Shown here: piece after piece, positions 56,486 through 64,000 of the stretch
How the letters are laid out: every line of letters starts with the position of its first letter
How positions within the stretch are numbered: the first letter of the stretch is position 1
Assembly (NCBI GenBank): GCA_036874045.1
Contig: CM072339.1
Location: forward strand, 12,345,501-12,409,500
Length of the DNA stretch: 64,000 nucleotides
DNA from: Cymodocea nodosa
Lineage: Eukaryota; Streptophyta; Magnoliopsida; Alismatales; Cymodoceaceae
Reading direction: 5' to 3'
Notes under the pieces: model-generated
The model's database searches: none
Seen by the model: only the letters and a program-made list of their open reading frames with translations
What the model was told of the DNA's origin: nothing
Position numbers and translations under genes: made by a program

Positions 56486-58074
56486 TGTAGGATCGTATGG
56501 CTACACAAGAGGGGGGTGAATTGTGTATTTTTAATATTTTTTGAAATATAATTGAAACTTTAAAACTCAAAAATAAGTCAAGACATTGTTTTCATAAAAT
56601 CATTTTTATTCAAGGTTTCAATTACAATATACAATTCAATTCTCCTCAAAAATTGTTGATGCAATTATAACTCAATACCATGTATCATCTAAACAATTTC
56701 ATAACTACAAACAGAGAAAACTAATTTGTGAAATTTAAAACTTTTCTCTCTGTTTGAGATCTTTCTTTTTCTTCTTTTTCTTCTTCAGCAATTCTTCAAT
56801 GACGAATATCTTGTCTTTCTCTACTTCACCGAATTTGCTTTTACTTGATACTTCAAATCTTCAGCGACATAAATTTAACCTTTTCTACTTCACTGAATTT
56901 TCTTCCACTTGAGAGATTTTGCCCAAAGAGGTGTTTTTGATCCTTGAAAAAGATTTTTCTTTTGGTGTGTAGGGATGGTTTGATCCTTGAAAAGATTTTT
57001 CGTTTTGTGTGCAAGGATGGTTTGATCAACGAGAATTCTATGCCTTTTATACTATATCTTCATTTCATGCATATCCTTCATGTTTAACCATTACCAGTTT
57101 TCCACTTCTCCACGTCTTTTCTTTTTCCTTCATCGAAACACACACGTTCTAACCCACGTTTACATTTTGAATTTTCTTTAATCATCAGTCTTGGATCTCT
57201 AAAAAAATTCCTGCAAAATAAACTTTCTCTTCCAAAATTTTTCATCAAGTGTAATAAGAAGTCGTTACTTTAATGTTAACTAAACAAGTAACACAAGTAG
57301 ATATTAACTTAACGTTTCTAACTTAACGAGTTCCTCATGTGCCATTTCACGTGACAAGTACTATAGCTAACTTAATGAACTAAGTCTATGGTATTACACT
57401 AACTCAACGACCCATCTCCGTTATGTTATGATAACTCAACGAACCAGTAATAAACAAATGTTTTTATAATAATAATTTTACCACGTGCAAAAATAACAAC
57501 TTAAGTTTTATCACGCTAACCTAACGCGTTGCCTTAGTGTTCAATATAGCAACTCAATGCGTTTAGTTATGCTAACTTAACGAGTTAAACATGAGCACCT
57601 CACGTGATACAATATAACATTTGTAACTTATAATTTCACCACGTGTATAACACTAACTTAACGAGTTCGTCTCTTCTTTTACTCACTAACTTAACGAGTT
57701 ATCACGTGACCTATTTTAACCTTTAAGCCTTTAACTTAACGAGTTCTCACGTGACCTCTATACAAACAAAACTCTAACTTAACGAGTTGTCTAAATGTGC
57801 ACTATTCATGATACAAAAGATATAACTTTAAAACATATCATGCTTTTCAATAAAAACACACGTTAACTTAACATTTAGTTAAATGAGAAATTAATGCAAT
57901 GAAACGACTAGTTATTAACTTAGTATAATTTCTGATCTAATACAGATAAGTATTTATGTCAGTAAGCTTTTTCTATATTAATTGATGATTTTCATTTCTT
58001 TTTACAAGCAATAGTAATTGAGCAAATATGATTATTTTCATTCAGCACACATCATCAAAACAAAATACTCAACA
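56486..58074 (-). mobile_element. Solo CoC LTR with perfect TSD GATAG
   Basis: 1589 bases; plus strand TGTAGGATCGTATGGCTAC ... TACTCAACA, flanked by GATAG at 56481-56485 and 58075-58079. It gives the full extent of the CoC LTR. TATAAAAGG on the minus strand (57051-57043). U3 has about ten TAACTTAACGAGTT / CACGTGA motifs (57300-57800). Solo LTRs form by recombination between the two LTRs of an element. Confidence 0.95.
57043..57051 (-). promoter_or_regulatory. Likely TATA box of the CoC LTR
   Basis: TATAAAAGG on the minus strand, downstream (in element sense) of the palindrome and G-box cluster. Confidence 0.55.
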
Positions 58075-58316
58075 GATAGTTATCCTTCTAACTGTTCGAT
58101 AGTCTTGCTACTGTTTTATTCTTTGGATACTTGGACCTGTAACTGTCCGATTTTCCTATAGCTTTAAGGCAGTATCTTCTAGAGCTTCCTCCATTTGTTC
58201 GTTTGTTTGGAATTTGTTCTATCTGCCTTCTAATCTAATGTTGCTTTGACTTAACTGGAAATACAATATGTTTCCTCACATAGGTTTTGCATTATCAAAA
58301 TACTAGGGTCCTAACA
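58075..58316 (-). mobile_element. B2 5' LTR, part right of the solo CoC LTR
   Basis: Continues the LTR after the TSD and ends GGGTCCTAACA at 58316. It holds the LTR start in element sense (TGTTAGGACCCTAG). Confidence 0.92.
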
Positions 58317-58321
58317 ATTTT

Positions 58322-59520
58322 CAATTATACCATTTTCTAATGTGATATTTCCTATAGCAGTTATTTTACACTTTTCATTATTTCCAAATTTAACAGATCC
58401 TGAACTTAAACTTTGAACAGAATCAAGAAATCTTTTCTTACCTGTCATGTGCTTTGAGCATCCACTGTCCACAATCCATTTTGTTGTACATGCTTGGAGC
58501 TCCTTGTCATCCTACAATTTATACTGAAATTAAGGCTTTTGGTACCCAAATCTTCTTGAGTCTAGTAGAGTTAGTCCTTAAAACATTAAATCTATTGCCT
58601 CTTGGCAGCCATATATGACCTAATTTTCTTTTGATGGCAAACACAGTGGTGTCGTCTCTGTATGATCGAATCATTCCACCATAATAACGTACTTTCTATG
58701 GTGTAGTATACCCTAGGCCATATTTACTTCCATTAGGTTGTTGAGATCCTATCATTTTATTTAGTCTTTTTTGACCTTGAGTAAATTTACATATGATCTT
58801 TTTCAAATCAGATATTGTAGTTAATAAGTTTTTATTTTCTTCTTTTAACTCACTGTTATCACAACTATATTTATCCAAGTTAGATTTCAGATTTCTATTT
58901 TCAACTATAGCTGTTTCTATTTCAACAAAAGAATCTTCTAAGCAATTATTCAACCTTTTAATTTCTTTCTTAAATTCTCTACATTTAACATATAGATTAT
59001 CTACAATAAATAGAAGACTATTAATATCTAATTCATCATGCTCATTTTCTGAACTAGAGGAAGAAGTGGAACATACCTCTTGAGCTACAAAGCACACATT
59101 GGTTGTAGCTTCACTTTTAGAGTCTAAAGAATTGTCTGATGAGCTACTATCATCCCAAGTAGCTTTGAGTGACATTTTCTTTTTGTTCTTCCACCTTTTC
59201 TTCCTTTCTGATTGCTCTTCTTCTATTTGCAATGAACAAAAAGTCTGTATGTGTCCTTGCCTTTTGCATTTGAAGCATGTGGGAATAGTTCTTTTGGAGG
59301 AGTTGGTCTTATTTTTTTACTTCATGAACTTTCTGAAGTTCCTTGCTAGCAACATGATCTCATCATCATCTGAACTTAGAGCTTCTTTAGTTGAAGGAAA
59401 TGCAATTTCCTTTTTCTTTTCAGCTTTCTTTTCAACTGTTCCCTCCTGTTCCTTTCAGTCTTTCATTTGAACTTCGTGGGCCAGAAGATTGCCTAACAGT
59501 TCTTCGTGGGCCAGAAGATT
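58322..59520 (-). pseudogene. B1 gag (C-terminal two thirds) and protease
   Basis: Protease at 58322-58512 reads ELQACTTKWIVDSGCSKHMT without a stop. Gag at 58696-59232 plus 59233-59470 shows the intact CCHC knuckle CFKCKRQGHIQTFC, KATWDDSSSS, and the coiled coil (NNCLEDSFVEIETAIVENRN). One stop lies near 59320. The start of gag is missing: at 59502-59522 a 30-base-spaced repeat of 59472-59492 leads into CoA LTR sequence. Confidence 0.88.
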
Positions 59521-62257
59521 GCACCTGCAAAACACGTGACTAAACATAACAAACTTAGTTGTTCGTTAGTCATTTTATAAAACTCGAAAACTTATCTATC
59601 CATGCGTATAAAAACTCAAACAGTTATCTAACTATTCGATTTTCATTATCGAACGCACATGGAAAATACGTGACAACTTAAAACATTAAAAACACACGTG
59701 TAGATAACTTAACTATACGAGTTTTTAACATAAACTATTCGACAAGAACGAAACGTTAACTATCTGAAAGTTTAACTATCGAAAATCTTCAACTTATCCG
59801 ACATAAAAATGAAACTTTTCGATAATCTGTTAACTATTATACTTAGAGAATATTATTTAGACTTATTTAAAAACTTTAATAAAGCATATATCATCAAAAC
59901 AAAATTCCTAACAATCTCCCCCTTTTTAATGATGTCAAAACCTAATAAGTCAAATAATCTATCTCTTCTCCCTCTTTTTGGTATTATAAAAAAGTAAATA
60001 AAATGTAAGGAAGAAAAATATTCTAAGTACATATTGTTAAAAAAAATATTTTTAAACATGCATAACTTTCATGGATTAAGCATAAACTATTTAAATATAA
60101 ACTATGAAAAAAAAAATCACGTGAGCATTAAATGCAGTAAACAGTTTACATAATATTTTTGGTTACAAATTACAAGAAATAAATCATGTAATACATAATT
60201 TGTATAATCACAAGCCTCTTTGTCTTCGAAAAATACTGATCAGAGTATTTGAAACTTACTCTATTTATCTGATCAATTACTGCTTGATCTAAATCATTTT
60301 GTGAAACTTGTGATGGTTGCTGTAAAAATTCAGAATAGATGTTTGTATTTACACTTGTATTTGTATCTATATATTGTTGTTGTTCTAAAAATTGTGTTGA
60401 TTGTTGTTGTTGCTGTTGTGACTGTGTTTGCCGATCCTATTGTTGTTGTTGTTGAATTACAAGTGTATTTGCTTCCTAGTATTTTTGGAGTTCCTTTGCA
60501 AAGAAAGATTTTGACTTTAATCTTTTCTGTGGCCAATATGTAATATCTGTTTGACTTGCCACAATTCTCAAAATCGTATCACCATAAAATAATTTACTCA
60601 GCAAATGTAAGATATGAGAAACAAAAATATCATACCAGTTCACCTGTATATGGTTAATTAATGCATATGTAGCATAAAGACAACATCTGCCAACTTCTAC
60701 ACCATGACCAAACCTCTAAAACAATGAAGCATGCAGTATTTTTGCAATAAAATGTGCTTGGCCATTTAAATCATTTAGTAATCTCAATGGTTTGTTGGTA
60801 GTTGGATCTTTGGCTAAACTTTTAATGTCCCATCTCAATTGAAAAACTTGTTTTCTTTTTGATAATTTAACTCCATTTTTCAGACCAAGTACTTGATAAA
60901 GTAAATCTGGAGTTAAATATATGTCATTATCTTGTATATTGGAAATAGAAATACCTTCTTCCACTATTAAGTTTGAGTAAAAACAACTGATAAGTTCTGG
61001 TATAATAAGATGGCCTAGCTGTTGTGGAAGTAGAGTCAACAAACCTTGAAATTCAAACATTTCTCGTATATGTGCCATCCCTTCAAACTTAATTGGTTTT
61101 GAATATAAAACTGTAAAAGTTTTATATGTTTGAAATTTGTCATAATAGGAACTATTTCTGAACCATAATAATGTATTTTCGTCTAAACTTTGTTCAGGAT
61201 TAGGTATTTTCCTGTCATGATGTTCTGATTTGGGACTGGTTTCAATATTATCAGTAATATCTATATTTTCAGAGCTTTCAGAACTGGTGGAATTTCTATC
61301 AAAGCTGGTATAAATGTCTGAAATATCTGTTATTGTTGTATCAATAATCTACTGAAATTCTTCTATTTGATCTTCTTGAGACATATCAATAGCAACAGTC
61401 TCTATATTAATCTGTCTATCAGCAACATATATATCTATAATTGATCTATACAACAACTGTCTCTGTCAGAAAGAATGTTCTATAATAGATTCATTCTATA
61501 TTTCTGAAATTTCTATACTTGAGACATTGGCAATGTGATATTCAATTTGTAACTGTGTATGTTGTTGATTATATACATTTATCAACAAGTGTATTATATA
61601 CGATAACAGACATAACCATATGTATAAACTATAGTATAAGCAATTATATCAAAAATCAAAAGTTTCTATCTAAGATATAATTAGAGGAAGAATATCTGTA
61701 CATTCCTCTTTAGATGAAATATCTTCAACATTCATAGACTCAGCGTCTATATCATCAAAATTGATATCATCTGTATATGTATCATCAAAATTTCCTACAT
61801 GTTCTCTTTTCGTAGGAAAAGAATGTGTACTTGCAACATGATGTGAAAAACTGTCCATTATATTAAAAGATACATTATGCACTAATGTGACACAATACCC
61901 TAGAGTGTATGCGTGTAATCTAATATTTGTCACATCTACTGAGATTCCTAACACAAACGTCTATCCAGCTTCTGTAATGGAACATAGTTTTCCATTTTTC
62001 AATGATTCTTCTTTTTGCTGCAATATTCCTTGTACACCTACAGTTAGTCCAAAATATTCTATTGTCTTTTTATTTTTCCGACTATATGTCTGTAGTGTTT
62101 CTGGTTGTTCAAGAGGTTCTAAAATTTTCTTAATTTCTCTTGTTAAAGGCACTTGTGGTCTTGATGGTCCTTCACCATGACGCCTAGGTTGTAATAATGG
62201 AATATAGAGTTTTAAGCTCTCAACCTCTACCATTTTTAGTTGATAAACTTCTTGTCC
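59521..62257 (-). mobile_element. CoA fragment (3' LTR part, PPT, 3' ORF) inside B1
   Basis: In element sense: 3' ORF from 62257, PPT (reverse complement of 59914-59930), LTR start TGTTAGGAATTTTG at 59913, LTR cut at 59521. Both ends lie at short matches to B1 (GC at 59521; CACTT at about 62253-62257), with no TSD. A CoA element inserted in B1 and trimmed on both sides, or a template-switch product, would explain it. Confidence 0.85.
60208..62257 (-). pseudogene. Second CoA 3' ORF copy, N-terminus missing
   Basis: Matches 27555-29686. One frame is kept from 62233 to at least 60716: VESLKLYIPLLQPRRHGEGP, the acidic region, the hydrophobic segment YNCLYYSLYIWLCLLSYIIH (near 61610, preceded by a stop), then REMFEFQGLLTLLPQQLGH (no stop, unlike 28817), ISCFYSNLIVEEG, LTPDLLYQVLGLKN and FIAKILHASLF. 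The Gln-rich linker (60345-60475) and DIFRRQR-like end (one frame away) follow. Stops near 61958, 61668, 61490, 61352 and 60717. It is useful as an independent copy showing which residues are ancestral. Confidence 0.82.
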
Positions 62258-63493
62258 TTCACTTGGGCTTCACTAAGTAGACAAGTACTTACAACACTTG
62301 CTTTCAAGTTGAAGCAAGAACCAACACTTAGAGCTTTCAGGTATAAGCTCAATAACCAACCTTTCTTCGAGCTTTTAGGTTGAAGCTCTCAACCAACAAT
62401 GAGTTTTTAGGTTGAAACTCACGAACCAACAACGTTGAACTTTCTATTTGAGTTTAAGCACAAGGAGTTTTTCTACTGCTGTGATTCTTTGCAAGTATTC
62501 TTGAATATTGCAGACTTGAAAGTGTAACTGGAATTATTGTGTAGCTCACGAAATGATATGATTGTTTTCTCTATTTAATATTCTCTTAACTTCTCATATT
62601 TATACCAAAAGGTATAACGATCATATTTTACTTCCAACAGATGTATTCTGTTGTACTTGCTAAGTAATTAGACCTAAATATGGTAAGTTATCGTTTTGTC
62701 TGATGTTCAATAAGTAACCCTTCGATTTCCTTTAATTTTCAGATGGTTAAGTGAATAACTCATCGAAACTCCACTTACATCCTTTTATCTATGTCACGTG
62801 AGGATTTTAAGCTGTTCACATGAGGTGTCAAGTGTTCGGAGACTTGTAATTTTAACTTACTGAAAAATTCTTGTCTTTCGGATAGTTAGCTATAATAACT
62901 CTCCGATTTTCTTTTAGGCTTCAAACTACTGTCTTTTTAATTCTGCATGTGCATAATAGGCTAACTTAAGTTTCGGATGGTTATACCAGTAACTCACCAA
63001 AACTCTTCAAATTTCGGATAGTTAGCTTTCTAACTCTCCAAAAACTCCTTTAAGCTTCTGTTTTGGATTTCTATACGTGGGTAATTGAATGACTTAAGTT
63101 TTAGATAGTTAGCCTTTCTAACTTTCCAATTTTCCTTGAGCTTTCAGATAGTTAACTCCTTAACTCTTCGATCATTCAATTAACAATCTTTCACAACTCT
63201 CTAAAGGTCTTGTAATTTCGGATAGTTATTCTATTAACTATCCGACAGTGTTGTTGCTGCTTTAAACTTACTCTTCAAATACTTCAGCTTGTAACTCACC
63301 GAAGATTGACTTTCTTCTAGATACATAAGTCTGGAACTATCCGATTTTCCTATAGCTATATAGTAGCAAATTCTAGAACTATCTACATCTTGTTTGTCTA
63401 CTTTCTGATCTTTTGCTGCATTGACTTATCTGTGAAATATAATATGTTTTCTTGCATAGGTTTTTGCATTATCAAAATACTAGGGTCCTAACA
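62258..63493 (-). mobile_element. B1 5' LTR, U5 end missing
   Basis: Matches 43560-44813, ending GGGTCCTAACA at 63493 followed by the TSD TTATT. The part next to the PBS was lost with the adjoining internal region. Confidence 0.85.
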
Positions 63494-64000
63494 TTATTGT
63501 TAGTATTGTTGAATGTTTTATGTTTATTTGATTCAGAAAATAAAAAAAATTGTATTATTGATTATTAATATTTGTTTGTACACAATACCCAAAATATTAA
63601 TGGTTACTACTTGAAATATCTGAATGTTAGTATTGATTAATGATAAATACCATATAAGCTAACATTAAAAGCTTAATTGATATTATTTACATTTTGTGGA
63701 ACTGCCTAATGAATGATTGAATTCCTTTGTAAAATAGCAAATTTAATTGGAAGTTACTAGTGAGGCTCATGGAGTTAACTTAAGTCTGGTTAGTCTGTTG
63801 TGTTAGTTATAATTCAACAAACTAAGTTTGTTAAGTTAGTAGTAAGTCAACGAAGTGTGTAATTTAACCCATATAAAACTTTGGTTGTAAAAAGCAAAAT
63901 AGTGTAAAGTTTTAATTCAGCCTCTATGGGATCGACCTATATATGCACACTTATACAATAGACACTATGCACTTGCAATTAAAAACAAATTAGATTTAAT
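63494..64000 (+). mobile_element. Gy LTR piece, right of the B1 insertion, continuing out of the window
   Basis: Begins TTATTGTTAGTATTGTTGAA and matches 42170-42670 of the neighbouring Gy LTR, including the GTTGAGTTA-type palindromes and GATCGACCTATATATGCACA near the LTR end. It continues the piece 43075-43361. Confidence 0.82.

Larger units (their letters stand above)
48068..58316 (-). mobile_element. B2: full-length CoB element inserted in B1
   Basis: TSD ATTCT (48063-48067) and ATTTT (58317-58321), one base changed. The target, pol of B1, is continuous in the homologous B2 sequence at about 53155-53165. The 3' LTR is 48068-49884, internal 49885-54947, and the 5' LTR 54948-58316, interrupted by a solo CoC LTR. 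Gag and pol domains are complete in order with few breaks. By eye the two LTRs differ at about a dozen places in their first 300 bases, so it is not recent. Confidence 0.93.
43367..63493 (-). mobile_element. B1: CoB element, autonomous type, split by B2 and rearranged
   Basis: TSD TTATT at 43362-43366 and 63494-63498. The 3' LTR is 43367-44813, pol 45207-48067, the B2 insertion 48068-58316, the rest of pol and gag 58322-59520, a foreign CoA piece 59521-62257, and the remaining 5' LTR 62258-63493. The two LTRs share details not seen in B2 (for example ACAAGTACTTA at 43578 and 62282), which confirms that they belong together despite lying 17 kb apart. Confidence 0.85.

Noticed and set aside
60301..60543. 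Val/Ile-rich 80-aa plus-strand frame resembling a membrane protein
   Set aside because: It is the antisense of the CAA/CAG-rich linker of the CoA 3' ORF. GTT/GTA codons arise from reversed Gln codons.

Overview
This window is nuclear DNA from a flowering plant, most likely a eudicot. It is AT-rich and consists almost wholly of LTR retrotransposons nested in one another. I see no intact host gene, rRNA or tRNA gene. The evidence is Ty1/copia and Ty3/gypsy polyproteins, primer-binding sites (PBS) for plant initiator tRNA-Met and for the tRNA used by Athila elements, polypurine tracts (PPT), and 5-bp target-site duplications (TSD). I cannot name the species. Working names: Gy is an Athila-like gypsy family. 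CoA, CoB and CoC are three Sirevirus-like copia families.

Layout, left to right. 1-7630 is a minus-strand Gy element, cut by the window edge: a 3' ORF, a hairpin repeat, a deleted gag-pol, the PBS and the 5' LTR. It sits in the 3' LTR of a minus-strand CoC element (7631-13689). Next come a CoC LTR piece (13690-14781), a plus-strand fragment with the end of a 3' ORF (14791-15211), and a promoter-like block leading to an F-box mini-ORF (16129-16260). A second minus-strand CoC element (about 16261-19596) was broken by a nearly complete plus-strand CoA element (19597-30525). Then follows a plus-strand tandem CoB array with three LTRs and gag only (30528-41088), holding a Gy LTR+PBS insert (36840-38995). 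A TRIM-like fragment (41089-41403) and two plus-strand Gy LTR pieces follow.

The second of these Gy pieces is split by a minus-strand CoB element, B1 (43367-63493, TSD TTATT). B1 is split by another minus-strand CoB element, B2 (48068-58316, TSD ATTCT/ATTTT). The 5' LTR of B2 holds a solo CoC LTR (56486-58074, TSD GATAG). A rearranged CoA piece (59521-62257) replaces the gag start and part of the 5' LTR of B1.

The most interesting signal crosses families. CoA, CoC and the 14.8-kb fragment encode the same large non-gag/pol protein downstream of pol or in that position, and Gy has a 3' ORF in the same place. Each of these ORFs whose 5' end can be seen is preceded by its own promoter-like block of short imperfect palindromes built on GAGTTAC-nn-GTAACTC, with TATA-like and/or telo-box motifs. 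The same palindromes fill the LTRs of all the families. The block upstream of the CoA 3' ORF is clearly homologous to the U3 of the Gy LTR, and Gy and CoC LTRs share another U3 segment. This suggests that a promoter module and a 3' gene have moved between copia and gypsy lineages. All coding regions carry stops or frameshifts, so these copies look inactive.
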